From Campylobacter suis (lineage in GTDB: Bacteria; Campylobacterota; Campylobacteria; Campylobacterales; Campylobacteraceae): DNA of 64,000 bases. The notes under the pieces are model-generated. The model saw nothing but the letters and a program-made list of their open reading frames with translations. It was not told where the DNA came from and ran no database searches. The stretch is from the NCBI RefSeq assembly GCF_905120475.1, contig NZ_CAJHOE010000003.1, forward strand, positions 89,318 to 153,317. The letters are read 5' to 3'. Position 1 is the first letter of the stretch, and every line of letters begins with the position of its first letter. The position numbers and the translations under genes were made by a program. Positions 39,034 through 48,745 of the stretch are shown here, in pieces.

Positions 39034-41245
39034 GCAAGAAAACAAACTTGAAGCGATTATAGCAAAGCTTGATCTGGGCGAGTATTTTGAGAAATTTGGC
39101 TCATTTTTAGCCAGAGATAAGCCACTTTTTTTAGCTGGAGATAGCAAAATTCACTTTGAAAATATCAGCGAGCTTTCACGCCATGAGTTTGAGTCGCCAC
39201 AAAAAAGTATAGATCTTAGTGATGCGCTTATGAGACTTAGCAAACAAGCCACTTTGCATATTAGCGAGATATATGAATTTGCAAAAATTTTGCGCTATTT
39301 TGGTTATTTGCGTACTCTTGGTTTTGATGCAAGACTTGGTGAGTGGCTTGCAAAGATACAAATACCAGAGTCCATGAGTGAGCTTGCAAAGAGTTTTGAT
39401 AAGGACGGTGAGCTTAAAGATAGTGTTGATGAGCGTTTTGGTGCTTTAAAGATAGCTTTTGCTAGCAAAAAACAGCAGATAGAAAGTGAGCTAAAGCGCA
39501 TTATTTGCTCAAAAAGTATCACTCCATATCTTGTTGATACGCAGGTGCATTTTATAAACTCACAAGAGGCGTTGCTTGTGCGAGGTGGTTTTAATCACGC
39601 TTTAAAAGGTGTTGTCATTGCCAGAAGCTCGAGCGGATATTTTTATGTAACTCCAAGCGCTATAGAGCGTCTAAAAAAGGAGCAAAGCGAGCTTTTGGAT
39701 AAGCGCGAGGAGATTATTTATGAGCATTGTAAGCGGCTTAGCTTGGCGATGTCAAAGTCTTTGTTGTTTTTAAAATTTATAAATAGCGCGTTTGATCAGT
39801 TTGATGCCTATCAAGCACGAGTAATGATGGCAAAAAGAGCTGATTTTAATTTTATTTTAAGTGATAATTCAAGCGATATTATACTAAATGAATTTGCCCA
39901 TCCAGCACTTAAAAACCCAAAACGAGTTAGCGTAAATTTTGCTAAAAAAGTGCTTTTGATAACTGGCGTAAATGCGGGCGGAAAGTCTATGCTTTTAAAA
40001 TCCATCATCACAGCAAGTTTTTTAGCTAAGTATCTTTTGCCGTTTGCCATTAACCCAAAAGGCTCCAAAATAGGCACTTTTAAAGAATTTGACGCGATTA
40101 TTGAAGATCCTCAAAATGTGCGAAATGACATCTCGACATTTGCGGGAAGGATGCTTCATTTTTCAAAGCTTTTTAACAAAAAGTCGCTACTTATCGGCGT
40201 TGATGAGATAGAGCTTGGTACGGACTTTGAAGAGGCTGCTAGCCTTTATGGCGTCATCATAGAACGGCTTATAGCCCAAGATATAAAGCTTATCATCACA
40301 ACGCACCATAAGCGTTTGGCGATGTTACTTTCTAAAAATGATGAAGTTGAGCTAGTTGCCGCACTTTATGATGAGATGGCTCAGCGTCCAAAATTTGAAT
40401 TTTTAAAAGGCACCATAGGCAAGTCTTACGCTTTTGAAACAGCACAAAGATATGGCATACCAGTAAATTTAGTATCTGATGCAAAGCAAATTTATGGACT
40501 TGAGAAGGAAAATTTAAATGAGATCATCACAAAAACGCTAAATTTAGAGAGTAAACTAAAAGATGAGCTTGATGAGGTAAGCAAAAAAGAGAAAAAGCTA
40601 GCTAACCTTATAGATGAATTAAAAGAGCAAAAAGAGCGTGAGCAAAAGCGTATCGATGGGATCGTTAGTCGTCTTGAAAAAGAGTATTTTCACGCTATAA
40701 ATGAGGCAAAAAAAGCAGTAAATTTAGCCGATACAAAAGATAAGCAACGAGCTATAAATAAAGCTAACGAGAGCAAAAAAGCTATCCAAAAACCAAAAGC
40801 AGAAAAATTTGAAGAGCTAAAAGTAGGCGATAGTGTAAAATATGGCAATGTAAAAGGCATTGTTCAAAGTATTGCAAAAGATGAAGCTGTAGTACTTAGT
40901 GAGGGGATAAGGCTTCGTTTGCCACTAACGCAGTTGCGCAAAAACGGTGCACCAGTCATTACTCCAAAGCCAGCAGTAAAGCTTGATGTGGATAGGCCAA
41001 AGAAAGCAAGTGTTACTCTTGATTTGCATGGTTTAAGAGCGGATGAGGCTATCGAAAGACTGGATAAATTTATCTCAGATAGCCTAGTTTTAGGTTTTGA
41101 TGAGGTGCAGGTTTATCATGGTATAGGCACTGGAAGGCTTGCTTGGGCGGTTAAAAATTTTCTAAAATCACATCCGAGCGTGAAAGGCTTTAGTGATGCT
41201 CCTCCCAATCAAGGCGGCTTTGGGGCAAAGATTATACGACTTTAA
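39026..41245 (+). CDS. mutS2: MutS2 family ATPase/Smr endonuclease
   Basis: 739 aa. The MutS-type ATPase has Walker A TGVNAGGKS (residues ~313-321) and the Walker B-type VDEIELGTDFEEA. A long coiled coil follows (~490-600), and the C-terminal Smr domain (~664-739) includes LDLHGL and HGIGTGRL. It lacks the MutS mismatch-recognition domain. In Helicobacter MutS2 limits homologous recombination and helps repair oxidised DNA; in other bacteria it acts on collided ribosomes. GTG start at 39026, overlapping the membrane protein gene. Confidence 0.95.
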   Translation: MSEQENKLEAIIAKLDLGEYFEKFGSFLARDKPLFLAGDSKIHFENISELSRHEFESPQKSIDLSDALMRLSKQATLHISEIYEFAKILRYFGYLRTLGFDARLGEWLAKIQIPESMSELAKSFDKDGELKDSVDERFGALKIAFASKKQQIESELKRIICSKSITPYLVDTQVHFINSQEALLVRGGFNHALKGVVIARSSSGYFYVTPSAIERLKKEQSELLDKREEIIYEHCKRLSLAMSKSLLFLKFINSAFDQFDAYQARVMMAKRADFNFILSDNSSDIILNEFAHPALKNPKRVSVNFAKKVLLITGVNAGGKSMLLKSIITASFLAKYLLPFAINPKGSKIGTFKEFDAIIEDPQNVRNDISTFAGRMLHFSKLFNKKSLLIGVDEIELGTDFEEAASLYGVIIERLIAQDIKLIITTHHKRLAMLLSKNDEVELVAALYDEMAQRPKFEFLKGTIGKSYAFETAQRYGIPVNLVSDAKQIYGLEKENLNEIITKTLNLESKLKDELDEVSKKEKKLANLIDELKEQKEREQKRIDGIVSRLEKEYFHAINEAKKAVNLADTKDKQRAINKANESKKAIQKPKAEKFEELKVGDSVKYGNVKGIVQSIAKDEAVVLSEGIRLRLPLTQLRKNGAPVITPKPAVKLDVDRPKKASVTLDLHGLRADEAIERLDKFISDSLVLGFDEVQVYHGIGTGRLAWAVKNFLKSHPSVKGFSDAPPNQGGFGAKIIRL

Positions 41246-41289
41246 AGGCTTAAATTGAAGAAAAATTTAAATTTTCAGTTAAAAGGTGC

Positions 41290-41295
41290 TATAAT
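41290..41295 (+). promoter_or_regulatory. Sigma70 -10 box before the EAL phosphodiesterase gene
   Basis: A perfect TATAAT preceded by GC sits 24 nt before the GTG start, in a 74-nt gap after mutS2. No good -35 is seen, as is usual in Campylobacter. Confidence 0.65.
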
Positions 41296-41319
41296 ATAGC
41301 AAAATAACAAGGTGAAACT

Positions 41320-43227
41320 GTGAACGAAAAGTATAAACTATATCGATACAATGGTATGATGTTTGTTGGTTTTTGGCTCATTTTTATAGCCTGTATTATA
41401 AATGGACTGATATTTTACTTTAAGTACTCTCAAGCTAAAAGTGATGTATATATCGACTATAAGCAGCGTGCTGTTTTTGTTATGGAGGGCATAACAGGTA
41501 GGCTGAATTTAGAAAACGACTCTAGCCAGCTTACAAAACTTGATGAAATTTATAAAGACTTAAATTTACCGTATCAAACATATCTTTTAAAATTTGATGC
41601 TGGCGGTGTTTTACGAGTTGTATCAACGCCAGATGCTCAGTTTCAACCAGGCGATGAGTTTGTACATCATGGTTGTGGAAATGACCTTGCTTCACATAAT
41701 TTTAACAACAAATACACACACAAAGTAATGCACCCAGAAAATAGAGTTAGCATGTGTATTTTTCAAAGGGCCGGAGAGTATATATTTGGCTTTAATTACA
41801 TCTTTTCTCAAACTTTAAGTGGCATGGATGACCCTGACTTTAAAGAGTGGCTGATAAAAAATATGTCTATCTCTTTTATCGCAAGCTCAAGCACGGCATT
41901 TATGGCATTTGTTTGGTATGCTTGGATCTCTATGAGATTTTTAAGGCTGCGTGAGAAATTTGTTAGCCACAAAAAAAGATCCATAAGGTCGCTAAAATCA
42001 GCTAAAAATAATCTTTACACTGATCCACTTACTGGAATTTTAAATAAAAATGCCTTAGAAAATGATATCGCTACTAGCAAAAAACCAAAGATAATCGTTC
42101 TTGATATAGATGACTTTGGTAGGATGAACACATACTATGGAAAAATAGTTTGCGATAGGCTTCTTTTGTATCTTACTGAGCTTCTTCGTGAATTTGCAAA
42201 AAATGAAAATATGAAGCTTTATACCATATCAGCAGATCAGTTTGTTTTGTTTGAAAATGGAGATTTTTTCATAGATAGATACGAGGATTTAGCCAATGAG
42301 CTTAAAAATCGCTTTAAAGGCAGGATAGTAACCATAAAAGATGAAAATGGCGAAAATATCGATATAGAAATTCACACAACTATAGGTTTTGCTCTTGATA
42401 AAGATGATACTTTGATGAAAGCTTTGACAGCTTTAAAGATGGCAAAACTACTTAAAAAAGACTTTGTTTGCTACTTTAAAGGGCTAAATAAATCAGACGA
42501 GTATGCTGAGCAGATAAGCCGCTCAAATATCATTCGCAAGGCTATCATAAACAACAATATCGTGCCGTTTTATCAGCCTATTTATGATATAAACTCTCAA
42601 ATCGTTAAGTATGAGTGTTTGATTCGTATAATGGATAGTGGGGAGATTATCTCGCCATACATCTTTTTATCAACCTCAAAGCAGATAAAGCGCTATGCTG
42701 AACTGCAAAAGATGATAATTTCAAAGGCGGTTGAGCGACTAAACGAAAATGAAAATTTAGTTCTCTCCGTAAATTTAAGTGGTAGAGATATGATAGATGG
42801 CGATGTTAGCATGCATGTTGTAAGGTTGCTTAATCAGTTTAGTGTCGCTGAGAGATTAGTCTTTGAGATAGTTGAAGATGAAAATATCGAAAATGCTGAG
42901 CGTATTGAAAATTTCATAGACAAGGTCAAAAATATGGGCGCAAAGATAGCCATCGATGACTTTGGCTCTGGATACTCGAATTTCTCATATATACTAAAAC
43001 TAAACCCAGACTACATCAAGATCGATGGCTCTATCATCAAAAATATCGACACAAACAAAGACTCATATACTATAACTCGCGCTATAGTGACATTTGCTAA
43101 AGATCTTGGTATTAAAACTATCGTAGAATACATCCACTCAAAAGAGGTTTTTGACATCTGTAAAGAGCTTGGCGTTGATGAGTATCAAGGCTTTTACCTT
43201 GGTGCTCCAAGCGATAAGACAATGTAA
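41320..43227 (+). CDS. Membrane c-di-GMP phosphodiesterase (degenerate GGDEF, intact EAL)
   Basis: 635 aa. Membrane segments at ~13-33 and ~183-207 enclose a ~150-residue periplasmic sensor with two Cys (119 in HHGCGND and 146 in SMCIF). The GGDEF domain has SADQF in place of GGDEF, so no cyclase activity is expected. The EAL domain keeps the key residues: Glu432 in ECLIR, the Asn of VNLS, the Glu of EIVED, Asp546-Asp547, Lys567 and Glu603. It should therefore hydrolyse c-di-GMP, which could lower the ligand for the LapD-like receptor elsewhere in the window. The GTG at 41320 follows AAGGTGA. Confidence 0.92.
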   Translation: MNEKYKLYRYNGMMFVGFWLIFIACIINGLIFYFKYSQAKSDVYIDYKQRAVFVMEGITGRLNLENDSSQLTKLDEIYKDLNLPYQTYLLKFDAGGVLRVVSTPDAQFQPGDEFVHHGCGNDLASHNFNNKYTHKVMHPENRVSMCIFQRAGEYIFGFNYIFSQTLSGMDDPDFKEWLIKNMSISFIASSSTAFMAFVWYAWISMRFLRLREKFVSHKKRSIRSLKSAKNNLYTDPLTGILNKNALENDIATSKKPKIIVLDIDDFGRMNTYYGKIVCDRLLLYLTELLREFAKNENMKLYTISADQFVLFENGDFFIDRYEDLANELKNRFKGRIVTIKDENGENIDIEIHTTIGFALDKDDTLMKALTALKMAKLLKKDFVCYFKGLNKSDEYAEQISRSNIIRKAIINNNIVPFYQPIYDINSQIVKYECLIRIMDSGEIISPYIFLSTSKQIKRYAELQKMIISKAVERLNENENLVLSVNLSGRDMIDGDVSMHVVRLLNQFSVAERLVFEIVEDENIENAERIENFIDKVKNMGAKIAIDDFGSGYSNFSYILKLNPDYIKIDGSIIKNIDTNKDSYTITRAIVTFAKDLGIKTIVEYIHSKEVFDICKELGVDEYQGFYLGAPSDKTM

Positions 43228-43338
43228 ATACTAAGTTGCTAGGGCTTTAGTCTTGGCGACTTATTTTTCACAAAGCTATAAATATTTTTTAAATTCGGAC
43301 GATATTTAGCCTAGTATTTTCATTAAAAAGGATTTATG

Positions 43339-45135
43339 ATGAATATTACAGAGTCTATGGCGGCATTAAATTTAGGATATATCAGCTCAAGCTCACTGCA
43401 AAAAGTCACAAATATAGATAAGATAGACCTTCAATTAGAGCAGCAAACCGCATTAAAAAATAGCGTAAAAACACAAATTTTAGAAAGCCTAAATGCCACG
43501 ATCTCAGGCTCAAGAATAAATGACACACAAAGCAAAGAGCTTGGCTCAAGTCTTGCTAGATACGCAACTTTAAGTAAAGATGGAGCGGTTTTAAGTGGCG
43601 TGGTAGAATCTCCTACAAGATATGAAATTTCAAATGGCATAGATACGCATAGTTATTTTGAGCAAATAGGCGCAAGCGACTTTCACATGTCTGTTTATGA
43701 TGATAAAAACGCTATATTTGCCGAAAATAGAACTGCGATCGTTTCAGCCGATACTAAAATTCACAACATTAATGAGTATGGTCTTTCAAGTATATTAAAA
43801 ACAGCTTATGGCGATGTTAAGGTCTTTTTTGACCCCTTTGATGATGGCGATAAAATGGGGGCAGGAGAGATAAATGCAAATATGTATCTTATAAATTTTG
43901 ATACCACAGGAGATGGTGTCTTGGATATAAATGATGAAAATTTTAGTAAATTAAAAGTTCGCGGTTATGATATTGATGGCAATGAAAAAGTAGCTCGTCT
44001 AAGTGATGTTGTTCGTCAGATAAATCTCGTAGATTTTATAAAAACAGAGATTATAAACAAAAACCAAGAAAACATAAAAGCGCATAATGCCGATATGAAA
44101 AATATATTAGCGGACTATCTAATTGATCCAAATAAATTTGACTATCGTATAAGTCACAATGCCTCAAATCCTTACGCCCTTTTTAAACCAGAGTATCGCT
44201 ATAAAGAGATGAGTGAGGCTGAGACAGATGAGCTTTTTAGTAAACTTGCTGGACCTGATGGCTGGATAAATTTGCGTGGAAATGGTGTTTTTCATGAAAA
44301 AAGTCAGTATATAAATTTTGCCTACGCAAAGCTAAATTTAGATGGAAAAGAGATGTTAAACGAGTTTAATTCAATCATCTCAGAAAAAAATGCAAATAAG
44401 AGAGAGTTTTCTTATATTAATTACCAAAAACAGAGTTTTATGACTTTTTATAAAGACTACAAATCTGAGCTTAATGAGCATAATGAGAAAATTTCAAAAC
44501 TTTCAAACGAGCTAAAAAGCAGCGGTCTTAGTGATGCTGATGAGCTTATTAAAAAACTTAGCTCTACCAAGTCAGCAAGGCTAAATGCTATGGAGCGTGA
44601 ATTTGAGCAAAATACTGGCATGAAAATGAGCTTAAGAAATTTAGAGAGCTTAAAGCGTCGCTTTGATAATGACCCAAAAGGCTCAGCCCACGCCTTAAAA
44701 GATACTGACGCAGTTGTTGCGATGAAGCGTGAAAATGATGGCAGAATAAGGCTAAAATTTGATAGTGGCAGGGAGCTTGTGGTCGATAAGATATATGAAG
44801 ATACAGGCAAACTAAATGATGTGCAAAATGGCAAAAGAAAGAGTGCTTTTGTCAAAAAGTTAGACATCAAGATAGCTCCAGTACCAGAGCTTGGTGTGCA
44901 AAATTTATCTAAAACGCTAATAGAGGCTGAGTTTAAAGCTTTTTGGGAGCTTGGAGTGAATGAGTTTAAGATGGGTGAATATGATAGTAAATTTTATCTC
45001 ATGGCACAAAAGCTAAATCAAAACGAGCTTTTTACTCTTTCAAGTCTTGAAAGGCTTTTTAATAATGATCTCATCAAATTTAGCGAGATAAAACCAGAGG
45101 ATAAATTTTATCAAAAGATAGATGTTTATGTCTAA
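43339..45135 (+). CDS. Unrecognised 598-aa protein with an EF-hand-like calcium loop
   Basis: I do not recognise the family. It has no signal peptide and no membrane span. Residues 188-199 (DTTGDGVLDIND) match a 12-residue EF-hand/dockerin-type loop, with Asp at 1, 5, 9 and 12 and Thr at 3. An acidic DPFDDGD stretch lies ~30 residues earlier, possibly a partner site. A Lys/Glu-rich coiled-coil region follows (~375-440). The N terminus is rich in Ser/Leu/Ile without export features, so export by a flagellar or other leaderless route is possible but unproven. ATGs at 43336 and 43339 are both possible; the second has the better gap to AAGGA. It stands alone between two independent units. Confidence 0.8.
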   Translation: MNITESMAALNLGYISSSSLQKVTNIDKIDLQLEQQTALKNSVKTQILESLNATISGSRINDTQSKELGSSLARYATLSKDGAVLSGVVESPTRYEISNGIDTHSYFEQIGASDFHMSVYDDKNAIFAENRTAIVSADTKIHNINEYGLSSILKTAYGDVKVFFDPFDDGDKMGAGEINANMYLINFDTTGDGVLDINDENFSKLKVRGYDIDGNEKVARLSDVVRQINLVDFIKTEIINKNQENIKAHNADMKNILADYLIDPNKFDYRISHNASNPYALFKPEYRYKEMSEAETDELFSKLAGPDGWINLRGNGVFHEKSQYINFAYAKLNLDGKEMLNEFNSIISEKNANKREFSYINYQKQSFMTFYKDYKSELNEHNEKISKLSNELKSSGLSDADELIKKLSSTKSARLNAMEREFEQNTGMKMSLRNLESLKRRFDNDPKGSAHALKDTDAVVAMKRENDGRIRLKFDSGRELVVDKIYEDTGKLNDVQNGKRKSAFVKKLDIKIAPVPELGVQNLSKTLIEAEFKAFWELGVNEFKMGEYDSKFYLMAQKLNQNELFTLSSLERLFNNDLIKFSEIKPEDKFYQKIDVYV

Positions 45136-45176
45136 AATTGGCTTATTTTGATATCAAAATGTTTCCTAAAATGTGT

Positions 45177-45182
45177 TATAAT
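45177..45182 (+). promoter_or_regulatory. Sigma70 -10 box before pyk
   Basis: TATAAT (context TGTTATAATG) lies 21 nt before the pyk ATG in the 68-nt gap after the unknown gene, showing that pyk has its own promoter. No clear -35. Confidence 0.65.
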
Positions 45183-45203
45183 GTCAAACAAAAAGGAGCA
45201 GAT

Positions 45204-46652
45204 ATGGTCAAAAAAACTAAAATCGTAGCTACACTAGGACCAGCAAGCGATAGCATAGAAACTATGGAACGCATGGTAAAAGCAGGAGTAAATGTCTTTC
45301 GTCTAAATTTTAGCCACGGCACGCATGAGTATCACAAGCAAAATATAGATAAAATTCGTGAAGTAGAGAAACGACTTGGGTTAAGGTTAGGAATTTTGCA
45401 AGATATCTGCGGTCCAAAAGTTCGTATTGGCAAGCTTGAAGCACCATTTGAGCTAAAAGCTGGCGATAGGCTTGATATCTATGCCGATGAGATTATGGGT
45501 GTAAAAGTTGGTGAAAATCACTTTAAAACCTGCCTAAATCAACCGCAAATTTTAGCTATGCTAAGAAGCGATGAATATGTTTATCTTTACGATGGTCGTA
45601 TCCGTGCAAGGGTCATAAATGCTGGCTCAAATGTGGTTGAGACGCGCATCGAAAATGATGGCACTTTAAGTTCAAATAAAGGCGTAAATTTTCCAAATAC
45701 CAAGATAAATATCGAAGTTATCACGCCAAAAGATAGAGCAGATATGGAATTTGGTGCACAGTGTGGAGTGAGCTTTGTTGCTATTAGTTTTGTGCAAAAT
45801 GCAAGCGATGTGATAAAGGCTAAAGATATACTAAAAAGCTTTGGCTCTCGCGCAAGCGTTCTTTCAAAGATCGAGAAATTTGATGCGGTAGAAAATATCG
45901 ATGAGATTATTAAGGTTAGCGATGGTATCATGGTGGCAAGGGGTGATCTTGGCATAGAGGTGCCTTACTATCAAGTGCCAACTATCCAAAAACTAATCAT
46001 CCAAAAAGCAAATGCAGCAAGCAAGCCAGTCATCACAGCCACTCAGATGATGTTAAGTATGGCGGAGCATGAGACTGCTACTCGCGCCGAGATAAGCGAT
46101 GTGGCAAATGCTGTGCTTGATGGCACAGACGCTGTTATGTTAAGTGAAGAGAGTGCTATTGGCATAAATCCTGTTGCAGTTGTTGAAGCTATGAGCAATA
46201 CAATAGTTCAAACTCAAAACATATACCCATACAATAAATTTGACACTTATGAATTTCTTGATGAGACTGATGTTGTATCATCAAGCGCAGCAGCTCTAGC
46301 TGTAAGGCTAAAGCTTGATGGGATGATCTCTATCACATCGTCTGGAAAGTCAGCCATAAAACTAGCTAGAAATCGCCCAAATATTGACATCTTTGCCGTT
46401 GCTCATGATGAAAGTACGGCTCATGCACTTACACTTGCTTGGGGTGTAACTCCAGCACTTGTTGTTGAGAAAAATAAGCTTAGCGATTTACTTGTAGATA
46501 CAATTCAGCGCGCAGTAAATGACGGTTTTATAGATCATGATAAGAGCTACTTAGTCACTGCTGGCTACCCTACTGGCATAGAGGGAAGCACTAACTTTAT
46601 GCGAATTTTAAGGCGCGATCAGATAGATTATTATCTCTCACAAAAACTATAA
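45204..46652 (+). CDS. pyk: Pyruvate kinase
   Basis: 482 aa. N-terminal KTKIVATLGPASDS and NVFRLNFSHG (substrate Arg and Asn); the catalytic Lys is in the SKIEKFDAVENIDEII segment; MVARGDLGIEVP; and TATQMMLSM. The start is the ATG at 45204 with AAGGAG; the TTG frame upstream from 45138 runs through the promoter. Asaccharolytic Campylobacter lack a full upper glycolysis, so the enzyme probably feeds pyruvate from PEP made from amino or organic acids. Confidence 0.97.
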   Translation: MVKKTKIVATLGPASDSIETMERMVKAGVNVFRLNFSHGTHEYHKQNIDKIREVEKRLGLRLGILQDICGPKVRIGKLEAPFELKAGDRLDIYADEIMGVKVGENHFKTCLNQPQILAMLRSDEYVYLYDGRIRARVINAGSNVVETRIENDGTLSSNKGVNFPNTKINIEVITPKDRADMEFGAQCGVSFVAISFVQNASDVIKAKDILKSFGSRASVLSKIEKFDAVENIDEIIKVSDGIMVARGDLGIEVPYYQVPTIQKLIIQKANAASKPVITATQMMLSMAEHETATRAEISDVANAVLDGTDAVMLSEESAIGINPVAVVEAMSNTIVQTQNIYPYNKFDTYEFLDETDVVSSSAAALAVRLKLDGMISITSSGKSAIKLARNRPNIDIFAVAHDESTAHALTLAWGVTPALVVEKNKLSDLLVDTIQRAVNDGFIDHDKSYLVTAGYPTGIEGSTNFMRILRRDQIDYYLSQKL

Positions 46653-46658
46653 ATTTTA

Positions 46659-46685
46659 GGCTCGCTTGTGTATTTTTAGCGAGCC
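46659..46685 (+). terminator. Hairpin after pyk
   Basis: GGCTCGCT/AGCGAGCC form an 8-bp stem around an 11-nt loop. The T tract lies inside the loop rather than after the stem, so it is a weak terminator or an mRNA end stabiliser. Confidence 0.5.
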
Positions 46686-46811
46686 ATTACTCATTTTATG
46701 CAGCTTTATCTATACTAGTTTATAAAGTATTAATTTTTAATAGAAATTTATTGATTTTTAAGCGGAGAGGCATCATAATTAATATATAAATTCTTAAAAG
46801 GAGTTTTTTGT

Positions 46812-47453
46812 ATGAAAGATATTGTTGTAAAAACTTTGTTGCTTGGCTCGTTTTTAGCAGTGGGCGTAATGGCTGAGGATAGATTTATTGGAGTTGAGGT
46901 AGGCTATGATAAGTCAATACTTAAAGGAAATATTGATGATGATAAAGCCATAATGTCTGGAAAACCAGATGATACCAGGGCAAATATAGGTTTTAAAATC
47001 GGTCAAGACTTAGAAAGTTATAGAATTTACGGCTCTTATGTCTATGATACAAAAGCATCTGAAAGCGGAAAAATCAGTGGCACAAACGATAACTATAACA
47101 TAAACTGGAAAAAGCATAAGCTTTTGGTTGGTGTTGATTTTACTCCCGAGCTAAGTCAAAATTTTAGAGCTCTTCTGGGTGTTTATACTGGTTTAGCCAT
47201 AGCTAACATTGATTTAAATATGCCTATAACAAGCAATGGTATAACTTATGGCGGTGCTTATGCTAAAAATCTTAAAGGCTGGGTAGTTGGCGGAAAGGTC
47301 GGTGGACTTTATGATTTTGATGAGCAAAGTGAGCTTGAGTTTGGCGTAAAGGCTGAATATACTAAATATAAAAACTTTGACATAGGCAGTGCAAATTTTA
47401 AATTTAAAGAGACGGCTTATGGACCATACTTAGGTTATAACTATAAATTTTAA
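46812..47453 (+). CDS. Small outer-membrane beta-barrel protein
   Basis: 213 aa. A signal peptide of ~21 residues ends at VMA before EDRF. The mature part has alternating hydrophobic strands with Gly and aromatic residues (FIGVEVGYDKS, LLGVYTGLAIANIDLN, YGPYLGYNYKF) and ends in Phe, the outer-membrane insertion signal. Its size suggests an 8-strand barrel such as an OmpA/OmpX-like or surface-antigen-type domain. The role is unknown. The 159-nt upstream gap is AT-rich and must contain its promoter; AAGGAG precedes the ATG. Confidence 0.85.
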   Translation: MKDIVVKTLLLGSFLAVGVMAEDRFIGVEVGYDKSILKGNIDDDKAIMSGKPDDTRANIGFKIGQDLESYRIYGSYVYDTKASESGKISGTNDNYNINWKKHKLLVGVDFTPELSQNFRALLGVYTGLAIANIDLNMPITSNGITYGGAYAKNLKGWVVGGKVGGLYDFDEQSELEFGVKAEYTKYKNFDIGSANFKFKETAYGPYLGYNYKF

Positions 47454-47463
47454 AATTTATCTA

Positions 47464-47490
47464 AACCAAGCCGTTTTGGCTTGGTTTTTT
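47464..47490 (+). terminator. Terminator after the outer-membrane protein gene
   Basis: AACCAAGCC/GGCTTGGTT form a 9-bp stem with a 5-nt loop followed by T. On the reverse strand the A run also gives a T tract, so it may serve both this gene and the convergent hisG. Confidence 0.88.
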
Positions 47491-47510
47491 AGTTTTATGC
47501 TTTTTTAAAT

Positions 47511-48125
47511 CTAGCTTTTTATCTCATTTTTTATCTTTGCGTAAAGTTCTAAAATTTCAGCCTTTTTTATGATGAAGCTGTTTTTATTTGCGATCAGATG
47601 AGCTGAGCTTGTCATTATGGTTTCTCCTACTTTTAGCCCATTTTGCTTCATTGTAGTGCCAGTTTCAACTACATCAACGATACCATCACTAAGCCCAACA
47701 AGTGGTGCAAGCTCGATACTACCATAAAGCTTGATGATCTTTAGTGCTGTTGCTTTTTGTGCAAAGTAGTTGCGTGCTATATTTGGCATCTTTGTTGCGA
47801 TACGAATTTCAGGCTGAGTATAGTCTATTTCATGTCCCTCTTTTATCCCTACGCAGACATGACATTTTCCAATATGCAAGTCAAGTAGCCGCACAACATC
47901 TGGCTGATGCTCCTCAAGCACATCAAGCCCTACCACACCGATGTCTGCTGCGCCCTCTGTCACATAGGTGGGTATATCTTGGTTTCTTACCATTAAAAAG
48001 TTAAATTGTCCTTCGCTTAGAATAAGTTTTCTGTCTTCAAATTCAAATGCCCCACCAAAAATTTTTCTAAAAATTTCAAGAGTTTCATCAGCTATGCGGC
48101 CTTTTGGAAGCGCGATAGTTATCAT
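47511..48125 (-). CDS. hisG: ATP phosphoribosyltransferase, short form
   Basis: 204 aa, first step of histidine synthesis. The N terminus ITIALPKGRI and the PRPP-binding region (VDVVETGTTMKQNGL) are clear. At 204 aa it lacks the C-terminal regulatory domain of long HisG, so it belongs to the short form that normally needs HisZ. It is the last gene of a five-gene minus-strand operon, not in a his cluster, and overlaps coaX by four bases. Confidence 0.95.
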   Translation of the reverse strand: MITIALPKGRIADETLEIFRKIFGGAFEFEDRKLILSEGQFNFLMVRNQDIPTYVTEGAADIGVVGLDVLEEHQPDVVRLLDLHIGKCHVCVGIKEGHEIDYTQPEIRIATKMPNIARNYFAQKATALKIIKLYGSIELAPLVGLSDGIVDVVETGTTMKQNGLKVGETIMTSSAHLIANKNSFIIKKAEILELYAKIKNEIKS

Positions 48126-48745
48126 TTATGTAGTCCTTTTTCGTTTATTAATCTTTGCATTGAGCGAAATACAAGCGTTTTGTCGCAAATTCCATTTTTA
48201 AAAAATCTTGCTAAAAACTCGCCGTCTCCTCCCGTAAGATAGACGCTTTTATCATAAGCGATAGCTGATATTAGTGTAATGATGGGCTTTATAATGCCAT
48301 AGCTTACAGCGTCAGCTGTTTTTTGAGGAAACGCCTCGAGCTCAATTTGTGAGTTTAAAACTACTTTTAGTCTAGGTGAAATTTCTTCAAACGCCTTTAG
48401 TGTAGCAGCTATACCTGGCAGAATGTAGCCACCAAGATGGATGGAGTTTGCCATAATATCAACTGTTATCGCACTTCCTGCATCAACAACCACACCATCT
48501 TTTATCCCATAACATGCCGCAATCCTATCGATGCCTATGCCTTGATATATCGTGTCAAGTTCAAAATATGGCTCAAGGTCGATAAAATTTTTAGCGTTTT
48601 TTAGGCGCTCTTTTAGGCTGTCATTTACGCTTATAAAATAAACAGGTTGGTTTGAGTCGGTGCTAAAATTTTCTATTTTAACACGAGTTATCTTACCATT
48701 TTCGTAAAAAGTGGCATTTGTATTGCCGATGTCACAAAGCTTCAT
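48122..48745 (-). CDS. coaX: Type III pantothenate kinase
   Basis: 207 aa, phosphorylates pantothenate for coenzyme A. The ATP motif DIGNTNATFY is at the N terminus; GIGIDRIAACYG and VVDAGSAITVD are the pantothenate and ATP segments; HLGGYILPG follows. The length is somewhat short but as in other Campylobacter. It overlaps hisG by four bases and the preceding gene by 14. Confidence 0.95.
   Translation of the reverse strand: MKLCDIGNTNATFYENGKITRVKIENFSTDSNQPVYFISVNDSLKERLKNAKNFIDLEPYFELDTIYQGIGIDRIAACYGIKDGVVVDAGSAITVDIMANSIHLGGYILPGIAATLKAFEEISPRLKVVLNSQIELEAFPQKTADAVSYGIIKPIITLISAIAYDKSVYLTGGDGEFLARFFKNGICDKTLVFRSMQRLINEKGLHK

Noticed and set aside
42226..42241. Diguanylate cyclase activity for the GGDEF-EAL protein
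   Set aside because: The active-site motif is SADQF, missing the Gly-Gly and the catalytic Glu.
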